A stretch of DNA of 64,000 bases from Empedobacter brevis_A (GTDB taxonomy: Bacteria; Bacteroidota; Bacteroidia; Flavobacteriales; Weeksellaceae). Made by a program: the position numbers and the translations under genes. Shown here piece after piece: positions 1 to 9,264 of this stretch. Location: the NCBI RefSeq assembly GCF_965118635.1, contig NZ_CBCPHV010000001.1, positions 62,001 through 126,000 on the forward strand, given 5' to 3'. Every line of letters starts with the position of its first letter. Position 1 is the stretch's first letter. The notes under the pieces are model-generated. The model did no database searches and was not told the origin of the DNA. It worked only from the letters and a program-made list of their open reading frames with translations.

Positions 1-1
1 C

Positions 2-775
2 GCTTATGGTCTTTCAAATTTACAAGCCAATTACATTTTAGATTCGTCTAAAACTAAAACTTCTAACAAACACATGTCAAAATTTTTAGCCGCAGCCTCT
101 TTAATTCCTATTATTGTTGGTGGCTTCCTATATTTTAATACGCCGCAACCCGTACAAGAATTCGTAACGGAACAATGGAGCGGTTTGGTTTTACCAATGA
201 TTGGTCAAGATGACGCAAACAAATCTGAGGCTCCAGTGCAATATGATGTGTACAATATGCCACAAACGATTGCTGAACCTTCTTTAGTTGAGTATCAAAT
301 TGCTGAGACCGTTACAAAAACGGATACAATTGAAACACCTAAAAAAGTTGAAATTACGGTTGTTAAGGAAACCAAACTGAATGATACAGATAAAGAAATA
401 ACGGCAATTGTAAAGGAAAAACCTTCAACAAAAGAAATTGTAAAAACTGAAACGAAAAAATTAACAAAAGTAGAAGCCCCTACAGCAGTCGAAAAGAAAG
501 TTGATTCAAAAAAAGAAGCAGCAACTAAAATAGATGCAAAATCTGCTAATAAGAAATATCAAGTAATTGCCGCTTCATTAAAACGTCAAGAAGATGCTGA
601 TCGTTTGGTTGGAGAATTGAAAAAACAAGGGTACAAAGATGCTGGAGTTTCTTATGTAAAAGGTCGCTATTATTATGTAACATACAGCACATTTAATAAT
701 ATGGATGATGCACAAAAATACATGAATGATGTAAATAAAAAATCACCTGGAACTTGGGTGAGAACTGAAAATTAA
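2..775 (+). CDS. SPOR-domain membrane protein (5' end outside window)
   Basis: The frame is open from base 2 with no stop before an internal ATG at 74, so the true start lies upstream and 257 residues are visible. The visible part begins with a short region ending in KTKTSNKH, then a single membrane segment (about visible residues 28-45), a long Lys/Glu/Thr-rich low-complexity linker, and a C-terminal SPOR domain covering roughly the last 80 residues (begins KYQVIAASL). SPOR domains bind denuded septal peptidoglycan. In Bacteroidota this layout usually follows an N-terminal CCDC81-like HU domain, which would be off the window. A bidirectional hairpin follows the stop. The SPOR call is firm; the missing N-terminus is inferred. 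Confidence 0.85.
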   Translation, partial: AYGLSNLQANYILDSSKTKTSNKHMSKFLAAASLIPIIVGGFLYFNTPQPVQEFVTEQWSGLVLPMIGQDDANKSEAPVQYDVYNMPQTIAEPSLVEYQIAETVTKTDTIETPKKVEITVVKETKLNDTDKEITAIVKEKPSTKEIVKTETKKLTKVEAPTAVEKKVDSKKEAATKIDAKSANKKYQVIAASLKRQEDADRLVGELKKQGYKDAGVSYVKGRYYYVTYSTFNNMDDAQKYMNDVNKKSPGTWVRTEN

Positions 776-798
776 TTCATCTATTATAATATAAATCG

Positions 799-830
799 AA
801 ATAAGCTGTCCAAAGGACAGCTTATTTCTT
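799..830. terminator. Bidirectional intrinsic terminator
   Basis: A 13-bp perfect inverted repeat (arms 799-811 and 815-827) with an AAA loop lies between the convergent SPOR and outer-membrane-factor genes. A-rich and T-rich flanks on either side make it able to end transcription from both. Confidence 0.8.
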
Positions 831-851
831 TTGTTAGAATGAATATGAAAA

Positions 852-2300
852 CTATTTCCAGCCTCCGCCTAAACTTTTGTAAATAGCGACAACTGTACTC
901 AATTGTTTTTCTTTTGTTTCGATTAGTTCCATTTTAGCATCCAATAAATCGCGCTGAGTTGTTAATACTTCTAAATAATCGGCACGATTATTTTTAAACA
1001 ACTGATTCGCAATATCAATAGATTCTACAAGTGCTTTTGCTTGTTTATCTTTGTAAGAATAACTTTGTTCTAAATTATTAATCTTAGACATTTGATTTGC
1101 AACATCTAAATAAGCATTCAAAATTGTTTTATCATATTCATACAAAGCTTGAATTTGATGAGCATTTGCTGTATTGAATTCAGCTTTTATTGCACTTTTA
1201 TTAATTAAAGGCGCAGCTAATTCTCCTGCTAATGAATATAAAATAGATTCTGGCATTTTCACCAAATAAGACGGTTTGAATGCATTCAATCCTAAAGTAG
1301 CTGAAATATTAAGCGACGGATAAAATTCTGCACGAGCAACTTTAACATCTAAAGCAGAAGCCTTCAACTCTAATTCTGCTTGTTTGATATCAGGACGATT
1401 TGACAATAATTCGGATGGAATTCCTGCATGCATTGTTTGTGGAATTAAATCCATGAATGAAGAACCATCACGTTTTATTGTTTGCGGATATCTTCCCAAT
1501 AAAGCATTAATTCTATTTTCTGTTTCTGTAATATCTTGTTTGATATTAAATTCTTCGCTTTCTGATTTTAGTAATTCTGCTTCAAATTTCTTAACTGCCA
1601 ATTGTGTTTCACGAGCTGCTTCTTTCTGAATTTTCACTACTCGAAGCGATTCTTTTTGTAAAGCAATATTTCGATGAATTAAATCTAATTGGCTATCCAA
1701 CGATAACAATTCATAGTAAGATGAAGCAATTTCAGAAATCAAATTAGTCAAAACAAAATTCTTTCCTTCAACTGTTGATAAATAACGCGCAATTGAAGCA
1801 TCTTTTGAATTTCGTAACTTCTTCCAAATATCAACTTCCCAATCAGCATTTAATCCAATTGCATAATCCATCAACGGATCGGGCATTTCTTTTCCTGGTT
1901 TTATTTCAGTAGAAGCATCTCCTGCACCTTGACTTGTATAACGACCAACTTTTTCTACACCAACACCAGCTGTTGCTGCAACTGTTGGTGTTAATTTTCC
2001 ATTTTTGTATAATACTTCATTTTTAGCAATTTCTATTTCTTGAAGTGTTATCATTAATTCTTGGTTATTTTTTAAGGCTTCTTCAATCAAAACGACCAAA
2101 TTAGGATCAGTAAAAAATTGTTTCCAAGGAGTTAATCCAGAATTTGGTTTATCATCATTTATCGTATTTTGATAAGTTTCTGGAATTTTTGGCGCTTGAT
2201 GATTTTCTATTTCTTTGCTTACTGCAGGAGCTTTACAACTCCAAATCATTGTTCCAAAAAGACTTATTGCGATTATATTTTTTAAGCTATTTTTATTCAT
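852..2300 (-). CDS. RND efflux outer-membrane factor (TolC/NodT family lipoprotein)
   Basis: This is the outer-membrane exit duct of a tripartite RND drug-efflux pump. The 482 residues start with a lipoprotein signal (lipobox ending at Cys22), followed by the two alpha-helical repeats typical of the OprM/NodT branch. The second repeat carries the family-typical SNRPDIKQAELELKA block near residue 300. Length matches the family. The start codon overlaps the end of the permease gene by 8 bp, so the two are translationally coupled, and the adaptor gene precedes both. A bidirectional terminator follows. Substrate cannot be read from sequence. Confidence 0.93.
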   Translation of the reverse strand: MNKNSLKNIIAISLFGTMIWSCKAPAVSKEIENHQAPKIPETYQNTINDDKPNSGLTPWKQFFTDPNLVVLIEEALKNNQELMITLQEIEIAKNEVLYKNGKLTPTVAATAGVGVEKVGRYTSQGAGDASTEIKPGKEMPDPLMDYAIGLNADWEVDIWKKLRNSKDASIARYLSTVEGKNFVLTNLISEIASSYYELLSLDSQLDLIHRNIALQKESLRVVKIQKEAARETQLAVKKFEAELLKSESEEFNIKQDITETENRINALLGRYPQTIKRDGSSFMDLIPQTMHAGIPSELLSNRPDIKQAELELKASALDVKVARAEFYPSLNISATLGLNAFKPSYLVKMPESILYSLAGELAAPLINKSAIKAEFNTANAHQIQALYEYDKTILNAYLDVANQMSKINNLEQSYSYKDKQAKALVESIDIANQLFKNNRADYLEVLTTQRDLLDAKMELIETKEKQLSTVVAIYKSLGGGWK

Positions 2301-5300
2301 CTTCAGAGATTTCTTCAGTTAAAGGATTTTCATCTTCATATTTTACCAATTGCATTTTATCTGCCAGAGCACCAAAAGCAACATACAAACCAGGTACGAT
2401 AAACAACCCGAAAATAGTTCCGAACAACATTCCTCCCGCAGCAGCAGTACCAATTGTTCTATTTCCTACAGCTCCTGGACCCGATGCAATAACCAACGGA
2501 ATAAGACCTGCAATGAATGCAAAAGAAGTCATTAAAATTGGACGAAAACGAACACCTGCACCTTCTATCGCTGATCTTACAATTGATAATCCTTCGCTAT
2601 GTTTCTGCACTGCAAACTCAATAATTAACACCGCATTTTTACCAAGAAGCCCAATCAACATGACCATTGCAACTTGTGCATAAATATTATTTTCTAATCC
2701 TAATAATTTTAAGAAGAAAAATGCACCAAAAATTCCTGTTGGTAATGAGATAATAACTGGTAAAGGCAAAATAAAACTTTCGTATTGTGCTGCTAAGATC
2801 ATGTAAACGAAAATTAAACAGATTGCGAAAATAATGACTGCTTCATTTCCACGAGAAACCTCATCTTTCGAAATCCCTGCCCAATCAATACCAAAACCAC
2901 GAGGCAATGTATTTTTTGCTACTTCATTAATAGCTGCAATCGCTTGTCCACTACTATAACCTTGCGCTGGAGTTCCACTAATTTCTGCAGCATTGTACAT
3001 ATTATGACGTGTTATTTCGGATAATCCATATACTTTTTCTATTTTCATAAAAGCTGAATAAGGAACCATTTCACCTTGATCGTTTTTAACATACAGCTTT
3101 AATAAATCTTCTGGCAACGCACGATATTCTGGTGAAGCTTGTACCATTACTTTATAAGGACGATCGAATTTGATGAAACTTGTTTCGTAATTAGAACCAA
3201 CCAAAGTTGATAAATTATCCATTGCATTTTCGATAGAAACACCTTTTTGCTCAGCAATATCATTATCAATTTTTAAGACATATTGCGGAAACGAAGCACT
3301 ATAAAATGTGAAAACAGAACTTAATTCTGGACGGTGGCTTAATTCTTTTACAAAATCACGGCTCACTTCTTCCATTTTATGATAATCGCCACTACCTGCT
3401 TTATCCAACAATCTCAATTCAAAACCTCCAGCTGCACCATATCCAGGAACAGAAGGCGGTTGAAAATATTCGATATTCGCACCATTTATATTTCCTGCTT
3501 TTTCTTCTAATTCTTTAATAATTTCTTCAGCAGATTTTGATCGATCTTCCCAACTTTTCAAGTTTATTAAACAAGTTCCTGAATTCGCTCCAGTTCCTTC
3601 TGTTAAAATCTCGTAACCCGCCAAAGACGAAACTGATGAAACGCCATCTATGCCTTCTGCAATTTTTTGTAATTTTTGAGAAACTTCATTTGTTCTTTCT
3701 AATGTAGATCCTGGAGGAGTTTGAATAATTGCATAAAACATTCCTTGATCTTCATTAGGAATAAAACCTGAAGGCAAACTATTATTCAAGAAGAAAACTC
3801 CCGCACAAAATGCTAATAATATTCCGAAAGTAACGGTTCTTTTATTTACTGTTTTGTTTAAAACTTTCTCATATTTAAAAGATCCTTTATTAAACAAATT
3901 ATTAAACTTTAATAAGAATCTATTTAATATCGTTTTCTTTCTTGGTTGATTATGATTATTCTTCAAAATCATTGCACATAAAGCTGGAGTTAGCGTTAAG
4001 GCTACAATTCCTGATAAAATAATTGATGTTGCCATAGTAATCGAGAATTGTCGATAAAAAATACCAACTGGACCAGACATAAATGCAACAGGAACAAACA
4101 CAGCTGCCATTACAAATGTAATCGCTATAATTGCACCACTAATTTCGCGCATCGCTTCTTCTGTCGCTCGTAAAGGAGAGAGATTTTTCTCTTCCATCTT
4201 GGCATGCACCGCTTCTATAACAACAATCGCATCATCGACAACAACTCCAATTGCCATAACTAATGCAAAAAGAGAAATCAAGTTTAATGTAATTCCAAAG
4301 AAACTCATCAAAGCAAAAGTTCCGATCAAAGAAACAGGAACTGCTAATGCAGGGATTAATGTAGAACGCCAATCACCTAAGAATAGAAATACTACAATAC
4401 CAACCAATACAAAGGCTTCGAAAAGTGTATGTACAACTTTTTCCATGGAAGCATCTAAGAATTTCGAAACATCATAAGAAATTTCGTAATCCATTCCTTT
4501 TGGTAAATTATTTTCTTTCAAATCTGCCATCAAAGTTTTGATATTTTTGATGACTTCGCTCGCATTACTTCCGTACGATTGTTTTATCACAATTGCCGCA
4601 GAAGGTTTTCCATTCAATGTTGAATAGATATCATACATTGAACTTCCAAATTCGATATCTGCAACATCTTTCAAACGTAAGATTTCTCCGTTAGAATTTG
4701 CTCTTAAAATGATATTTCCATATTGTTCTTTTGTATTATATCGACCTGAATATTTCAGTACATATTCGAATGCTTCTGAACGTTTTCCTGAACTTTCGCC
4801 AGTTTTCCCAGGCGAAGCTTCAATACTCTGTTCGTCTAACGCTTTCATTACATCATCTGCAGAAATACTATAAGCTTGCATACGATCTGGTTTCAACCAT
4901 ACGCGCATTGCATATTCTCTGTTTCCTAAAATATCAGCTTGTCCAACTCCATTAACACGTTTTAATTCAGATAAAATATTAATATCTGCATAATTATATA
5001 AGAATTGTTGATCTGCTTTTGGATCGTTACTATACAAGTTAATGTACATCAACATATTCGATTCTTCTCGCGTGATTTTTACTCCTTCACGCACAACCAA
5101 TGGCGGAAGTTTATTTACAACAGAAGAAACACGGTTTTGCACATTTACTGCTGCAATATTTGGATCAGTTCCTAAATCAAAAATTACTTGAATAGAAGCT
5201 TCTCCATCATTCCCTGCATCAGATGTAATATATTTCATTCCAGGAACACCATTTAGCGCGCGTTCTAATGGAATAACAACAGATTTTATCAACAATTCGT

Positions 5301-5460
5301 TATTCGCACCAGGATATTCTGCTGTGATATTAACCTTTGGAGGCGAAATTGAAGGGAATTGTGTAACAGGTAATTTGACTAATGATAGAATTCCTAAGAA
5401 AACTATAATCAACGAAATGACAATCGAAAGAACGGGTCTTCGAATAAATTTATCAAACAT
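2293..5460 (-). CDS. RND efflux permease, HAE1 (AcrB-like) family
   Basis: This inner-membrane proton/drug antiporter is the engine of the pump. It has 1055 residues, the usual AcrB length, with the N-terminal motif FIRRPVLSIVISLIIVFLG, two large periplasmic loops and about 12 membrane segments. The fourth membrane helix carries the proton-relay Asp pair in GVVVDDAIVV. It lies 19 bp downstream of the adaptor gene and overlaps the outer-membrane-factor gene, giving the order adaptor-permease-OMF. Hydrophobic and amphiphilic drugs or solvents are the usual substrates. No local TetR or AraC repressor gene is adjacent, so control may be distant. Confidence 0.95.
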   Translation of the reverse strand: MFDKFIRRPVLSIVISLIIVFLGILSLVKLPVTQFPSISPPKVNITAEYPGANNELLIKSVVIPLERALNGVPGMKYITSDAGNDGEASIQVIFDLGTDPNIAAVNVQNRVSSVVNKLPPLVVREGVKITREESNMLMYINLYSNDPKADQQFLYNYADINILSELKRVNGVGQADILGNREYAMRVWLKPDRMQAYSISADDVMKALDEQSIEASPGKTGESSGKRSEAFEYVLKYSGRYNTKEQYGNIILRANSNGEILRLKDVADIEFGSSMYDIYSTLNGKPSAAIVIKQSYGSNASEVIKNIKTLMADLKENNLPKGMDYEISYDVSKFLDASMEKVVHTLFEAFVLVGIVVFLFLGDWRSTLIPALAVPVSLIGTFALMSFFGITLNLISLFALVMAIGVVVDDAIVVIEAVHAKMEEKNLSPLRATEEAMREISGAIIAITFVMAAVFVPVAFMSGPVGIFYRQFSITMATSIILSGIVALTLTPALCAMILKNNHNQPRKKTILNRFLLKFNNLFNKGSFKYEKVLNKTVNKRTVTFGILLAFCAGVFFLNNSLPSGFIPNEDQGMFYAIIQTPPGSTLERTNEVSQKLQKIAEGIDGVSSVSSLAGYEILTEGTGANSGTCLINLKSWEDRSKSAEEIIKELEEKAGNINGANIEYFQPPSVPGYGAAGGFELRLLDKAGSGDYHKMEEVSRDFVKELSHRPELSSVFTFYSASFPQYVLKIDNDIAEQKGVSIENAMDNLSTLVGSNYETSFIKFDRPYKVMVQASPEYRALPEDLLKLYVKNDQGEMVPYSAFMKIEKVYGLSEITRHNMYNAAEISGTPAQGYSSGQAIAAINEVAKNTLPRGFGIDWAGISKDEVSRGNEAVIIFAICLIFVYMILAAQYESFILPLPVIISLPTGIFGAFFFLKLLGLENNIYAQVAMVMLIGLLGKNAVLIIEFAVQKHSEGLSIVRSAIEGAGVRFRPILMTSFAFIAGLIPLVIASGPGAVGNRTIGTAAAGGMLFGTIFGLFIVPGLYVAFGALADKMQLVKYEDENPLTEEISEDE

Positions 5461-5479
5461 AATTTTGATTTTTTTTAGA

Positions 5480-6559
5480 TTAGTTTGATTTTAATTTTAA
5501 TGATGAAAGAACTTTTTTAGGTGCAATAAATTTCGTTTTGATTTTATCATCATCCTTCACTTTCTGAACACCTTCCAACAAAATATTATCTTTCTCCGAA
5601 AGTCCGCTTTCTACGACATAAATATCTGGCATTTCTAAACCAATCGTAATATTTCTTGATTTCACAACACCATTTTTATCAACAACAAAAACGTACGTTT
5701 TATCTTGAATTTCGTAAGTTGCTTTTTGCGGAATTAATAAAACATCGTGTAATGGCACAGTCATTTTCACTTTTCCTGTTTCACCATTTCTCAATAAATG
5801 ATTTGGATTAGCAAAACGCGCACGAAAAGCAATATTTCCAGTTTCGTTGTTGAATTCTCCTTCTATTGTTTCGACCAAACCTTTTTCTGGTAAAGGTTTA
5901 TTATTCGCCATAATCAATGAAACTTGTTTACTAGCTCTGTTCTGTACATTTGTTTGATAATCTAAATATTCAGGCTCAGAAACATTGAAATAAGCAAACA
6001 TTGATGAGTTATCAGACAAATTTGTCAACAACATTCCTTCGTCAATTAAACTTCCTAATTTCATTGGAATTCTATCAATCACTCCAGAAAAAGGAGCACG
6101 AATATCTGTAAATGATAAATGTAATTGAGCTAATTGCATTTCTGCTCTTGATTTTTCTAATCGTGCTTGTGCAATTGCTTTCTCATTTTTCGAAACGACA
6201 TTATTATCTGCTAAAGTTGCCGAATTTTGCAATTCGATTTGTGCTTCTTTTACTTCTGCTTTTGATTTTAAATATTCGGCTTGATATATCGAAGGCATAA
6301 TGCGAAACATCAATTGACCTGCATGTACATATTGCCCTTCATCCACAAATATTTTTTGTAAATAACCTTTTTCTTGTGCACGAATTTCTATATTTCGTAC
6401 CGATTGAATTTGGGCAACATAATCCTTATCCACAATTGTATCCATTTTGATTGGCGTTGTGATTGGATAATCTTTCACTTCTTCTTTTTCCTCTTTTTTT
6501 GAACAACTTGTTGTCAATAAAACAGTACTTAGAGCGACAAACAATGCGACTCTTTTCAT
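5480..6559 (-). CDS. RND efflux periplasmic adaptor (membrane fusion protein)
   Basis: This 359-residue lipoprotein has a lipobox ending at Cys19, followed by a Lys/Glu-rich tether. The rest fits the HlyD/AcrA plan: a split lipoyl domain (IEIRAQEKGYLQKIFVDEGQ, then IRAPFSGVIDRI), a helical hairpin of about residues 90-145, and a beta-barrel plus membrane-proximal region at the C-terminus. It links the permease to the outer-membrane factor. It is the first gene of the efflux operon, and the upstream region 6560-6717 contains nested inverted repeats that may be operator sites. Confidence 0.93.
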   Translation of the reverse strand: MKRVALFVALSTVLLTTSCSKKEEKEEVKDYPITTPIKMDTIVDKDYVAQIQSVRNIEIRAQEKGYLQKIFVDEGQYVHAGQLMFRIMPSIYQAEYLKSKAEVKEAQIELQNSATLADNNVVSKNEKAIAQARLEKSRAEMQLAQLHLSFTDIRAPFSGVIDRIPMKLGSLIDEGMLLTNLSDNSSMFAYFNVSEPEYLDYQTNVQNRASKQVSLIMANNKPLPEKGLVETIEGEFNNETGNIAFRARFANPNHLLRNGETGKVKMTVPLHDVLLIPQKATYEIQDKTYVFVVDKNGVVKSRNITIGLEMPDIYVVESGLSEKDNILLEGVQKVKDDDKIKTKFIAPKKVLSSLKLKSN

Positions 6560-6600
6560 AATTCTTCTAACTTATTAAATGTAAAATTTGATTAAATTGA

Positions 6601-6696
6601 TTTCTTGACAGAAGTAGTTTTACCAAGAAATATTACACATAGAAATATACAAGAGCTCAGCTATTCACGGACTGAACGCTATGTTTTTTGTGTAAT
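6601..6696. promoter_or_regulatory. Nested inverted repeats upstream of the efflux operon
   Basis: Two perfect inverted repeats lie just upstream of the adaptor gene: TTTCTTG at 6601-6607 with CAAGAAA at 6624-6630, and ATTACACA at 6632-6639 with TGTGTAAT at 6689-6696. Spacing suits regulator operators or an RNA structure. No regulator is known for this pump, so function is a guess. Confidence 0.3.
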
Positions 6697-6717
6697 TTTA
6701 AAAATTTTAGAAATCAA

Positions 6718-7131
6718 TCAGATTCTAATTGTACGTAACAAAATGTACTTACAACTCGAAAATTTGATGCTTTTATTGTAGAAGATATGTTTCTTTCTTA
6801 AACCTTGAATAATAAAATTTAAGACTAAAACAACGCTTAATAATTTGATACAAGTTTCTAGATCAACTTTATTTGATGTTTGAAAATTCTCATCGATTGC
6901 TTCGACACCAGGATTTAATTCTTGTAATTGATTCGAATTTGAAGATTTAGAAAATTTAGTTTCAACAATTTTACCTGCATGATAAATATGTGTATTATCG
7001 TTGACAACTGTTTGTGAAGTTAAATTTCCTTGAAAATGTTGTGTACCAGCAAACACTTTAGTTTCTGCGAAAAACAGCAGAAATAAAGCAGATAACAGAT
7101 ATGTGACAAACGTTTTCATAATTCTGTTCAA
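6718..7131 (-). CDS. Small predicted membrane protein, unknown
   Basis: I do not recognise this 137-residue protein. It has a clear N-terminal signal peptide (about residues 1-29, ending AKVFA-like), a polar 60-residue region, and a second hydrophobic helix (about 93-110) followed by a basic tail. This suggests an inner-membrane protein with a small periplasmic domain. It lies upstream of the efflux operon on the same strand, with a 158-bp gap that contains inverted repeats, so co-transcription with the pump is possible but not shown. It could be a lineage-specific gene; confidence rests mainly on the well-formed signal sequence. Confidence 0.55.
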   Translation of the reverse strand: MNRIMKTFVTYLLSALFLLFFAETKVFAGTQHFQGNLTSQTVVNDNTHIYHAGKIVETKFSKSSNSNQLQELNPGVEAIDENFQTSNKVDLETCIKLLSVVLVLNFIIQGLRKKHIFYNKSIKFSSCKYILLRTIRI

Positions 7132-7294
7132 ATGTAAGATATGAAATAATATAAAAATCTATATTAACATTTTTTAACTATAAAATTTATTTGTTTTTAT
7201 AATTAATTTATTTACAAATACTTAAATATGTAGCAAGAAGTATTTTAAATAATCAAATATTTTGTTGAAATTTGCAGAGAACAAACAAAAGTTT

Positions 7295-7816
7295 ATGGCG
7301 AAAGCAAAAACAGCAAAAGAGTCATTAGCAGTGATGACAAATCTGGTTTTACCGAATGAAACCAATAATTTAGGAAATATGTTTGGAGGTGAATTATTAG
7401 CTTCTATGGACAGAATTTCTTCTATTTCTGCAAAAATGCATGGCGGAAGTTTCTTGGTTGTAACAGCAAGCGTAAATCACGTTGCTTTTAATATTCCTAT
7501 TCCAATGGGAAGTACAGTGAAGTTAGAATCTAAAGTAACGCGTGCATTCAAATCTTCAATGGAAGTTTATGTTGATGTATATGTTTACGATTATGATAAT
7601 AGTACGTATAACCAAACAAATAGTGGAATTTACACATTTGTTGCGGTAGATAATGACAATAAACCTGTACAAGTTCCTGAATTGATCCCAGAAACTGAGC
7701 AAGAAATTGAGCGTTATGAAGCTGCTTTGCGTCGTAAACAATTAAGTTTAATCTTATCTGGACGAATGAATCCAGCTGATGCGCATGAACTAAAATCGTT
7801 GTTTATTGTAGAGTAA
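7295..7816 (+). CDS. Acyl-CoA thioesterase, hotdog fold (YciA/BACH-like)
   Basis: This enzyme is expected to hydrolyse acyl-CoA thioesters in the cytoplasm. The hotdog-fold signature is present: NLGNMFGGELLASMDRISS, with the FGG loop and helix, followed by the beta-strand HVAFNIPIPMGS. I place the start at ATG 7295 (173 residues). The frame opens earlier from a TTG at 7262, but that codon overlaps a TATTTTG promoter-like element at 7258-7264. A second, paralogous hotdog protein lies immediately downstream on the other strand. The two converge on one bidirectional terminator. Confidence 0.85.
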   Translation: MAKAKTAKESLAVMTNLVLPNETNNLGNMFGGELLASMDRISSISAKMHGGSFLVVTASVNHVAFNIPIPMGSTVKLESKVTRAFKSSMEVYVDVYVYDYDNSTYNQTNSGIYTFVAVDNDNKPVQVPELIPETEQEIERYEAALRRKQLSLILSGRMNPADAHELKSLFIVE

Positions 7817-7831
7817 AATCAGAATTATAAT

Positions 7832-7862
7832 AAAAAAGTCGAAACTATGTTTCGACTTTTTT
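7832..7862. terminator. Bidirectional intrinsic terminator
   Basis: A stem of AAAAAAGTCGAAA against TTTCGACTTTTTT with a 5-base loop lies between the convergent thioesterase genes. It serves both strands. Confidence 0.85.
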
Positions 7863-7878
7863 ATTATATAGATTTTTA

Positions 7879-8274
7879 TTAATCTTTCTTTATTAATCGA
7901 TCAACAACATATTCTACTTGTGTTTTCCCATGTGCTTTTGGTTTACCATTTTCATCAAGGTTCACCATTGTGATTCGATCAACTGTAATAATTGTTTCAT
8001 GAGTCATTTTATTTCTCACTTCACATTGTAAGCTTAAAGAGGTTGTTCCAAATTTTACAACTTCTATTCCTATTTCTACAATATCTCCTTCTCTTGCTGA
8101 AGCCATAAAGTTTATCTCAGACATATGCTTAGTTACAACATGCGAATTTTCAAGTTGAACAATGCTATATAAAGCTGCTTCTTCATCAATCCAAGCCAAA
8201 AGTTTTCCTCCGAAAAGTGTTTTATTTGGATTAAGATCTTCTGGTTTTACCCATTTACGAGTGTGAAATTTCAT
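7879..8274 (-). CDS. Acyl-CoA thioesterase, hotdog fold
   Basis: A 131-residue single-hotdog protein with the block NPNKTLFGGKLLAWIDEEAA (FGG plus active-site helix with Asp), so a cytoplasmic acyl-CoA thioesterase. It is shorter than its convergent paralogue at 7295-7816, lacking its C-terminal extension. Its start overlaps the end of the upstream oxidoreductase gene by 20 bp, which points to translational coupling inside the minus-strand operon 11512-7879. Substrate chain length cannot be inferred. Confidence 0.87.
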   Translation of the reverse strand: MKFHTRKWVKPEDLNPNKTLFGGKLLAWIDEEAALYSIVQLENSHVVTKHMSEINFMASAREGDIVEIGIEVVKFGTTSLSLQCEVRNKMTHETIITVDRITMVNLDENGKPKAHGKTQVEYVVDRLIKKD

Positions 8275-9259
8275 AATTTTCTGTTATTTTTTCTTGTTTA
8301 CCCTCTTTTGCTAAAAAATTAGCTTCCGATATAAATTTCACTAAATTTATAGCATATTTTCCTTCTAACAAAGATTCGTTATCACGAGTTAAAGCATCAG
8401 AAATTTCAGCAATTGCATTTGGATGAAAATTCTTTTGATCTGTTGACATTTTGTTTGAACAACAAACATTTTTCAAATCTGAATAAATCATTTGATTTAG
8501 ATATTGATCGCCAATTTTTATTGTTCCTTTTTCAGCAATAATAGTGATATTACTTTCAAAATTTTTATTGAAAACAGACGTTGTATAAATCATATGTCCA
8601 ATTGCTTCGTCGGCAATAAAATCGACACATCCAGAATCATCAAATGCAGTAATATCGTTATGCGTAAAATTGAAACTTTTTGAATTTGTACAAATTACCT
8701 CATCAAACCAAAAGTTCATAATATCAATAAAATGAGAGAATTGAGTGAATAAAACTCCTCCATCCATTTCTAGATTTCCATGCCATTCTCTCAATTTATA
8801 ATAATTTTTATTGCGATTCCAATAACAATTGATATTCACCATAAAAATTTTTCCTAAAGAATTATTATCGATTAAATTCTTTACATATTGCACAACCGGA
8901 GAAAAACGAAGTTGCATGGAAGTAAAAACTCTACGTTTTTTTTCTTCAGCAACTTTCAAGATTTCTTTTGCATCTTCTACAGTTAGTGCAATTGGTTTTT
9001 CAATCAAGACATTTTTTCCAGCTTTTAAGCAACGAATGGCATGTTCACGATGCAAACCATTTGGCGTAGCAATCACAACAACATCGGTTTCTTGGTCTTC
9101 TTTTAGAAAACTTTCAAGAGTAGAATAACCTTTAACTGGTAAATCATCTGGTAAATTAAAATCTATTACCGAGATTAGTTGTGCGTTTTCCGTTTCATCT
9201 ATCGCTTGTTCATGTACACGACCAATGTGACCGTAGCCTAAAATGGAAAATTTTTTCAT
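8255..9259 (-). CDS. Gfo/Idh/MocA-family sugar oxidoreductase
   Basis: An NAD(P)-dependent dehydrogenase of 334 residues, the family norm. The Rossmann motif GYGHIG lies at residues 8-13 and the family motif EKP at 87-89. A conserved aromatic block (CYWNRNKNYYKLREW, then DGGVLFTQFSHFID) is like that of UDP-N-acetylglucuronate 3-dehydrogenases of the WbpB/WlbA type, so a nucleotide-sugar substrate for surface polysaccharide is plausible. No other sugar-nucleotide genes are adjacent, so that is only a suggestion. It is 5 bp from the DUF6909 gene and overlaps the thioesterase gene. Confidence 0.85.
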   Translation of the reverse strand: MKKFSILGYGHIGRVHEQAIDETENAQLISVIDFNLPDDLPVKGYSTLESFLKEDQETDVVVIATPNGLHREHAIRCLKAGKNVLIEKPIALTVEDAKEILKVAEEKKRRVFTSMQLRFSPVVQYVKNLIDNNSLGKIFMVNINCYWNRNKNYYKLREWHGNLEMDGGVLFTQFSHFIDIMNFWFDEVICTNSKSFNFTHNDITAFDDSGCVDFIADEAIGHMIYTTSVFNKNFESNITIIAEKGTIKIGDQYLNQMIYSDLKNVCCSNKMSTDQKNFHPNAIAEISDALTRDNESLLEGKYAINLVKFISEANFLAKEGKQEKITENYEISHS

Positions 9260-9264
9260 TAAAT

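Noticed and set aside
2144..2683. Plus-strand open frame of 179 codons opposite the RND permease and outer-membrane-factor genes
   Set aside because: It lies antisense to two strongly supported genes, has a composition typical of a reversed coding strand, and shows no family motif.
7262..7294. Upstream TTG start for the first thioesterase (adds 11 residues)
   Set aside because: The TTG overlaps a TATTTTG promoter-like element, and the ATG at 7295 begins the conserved region.
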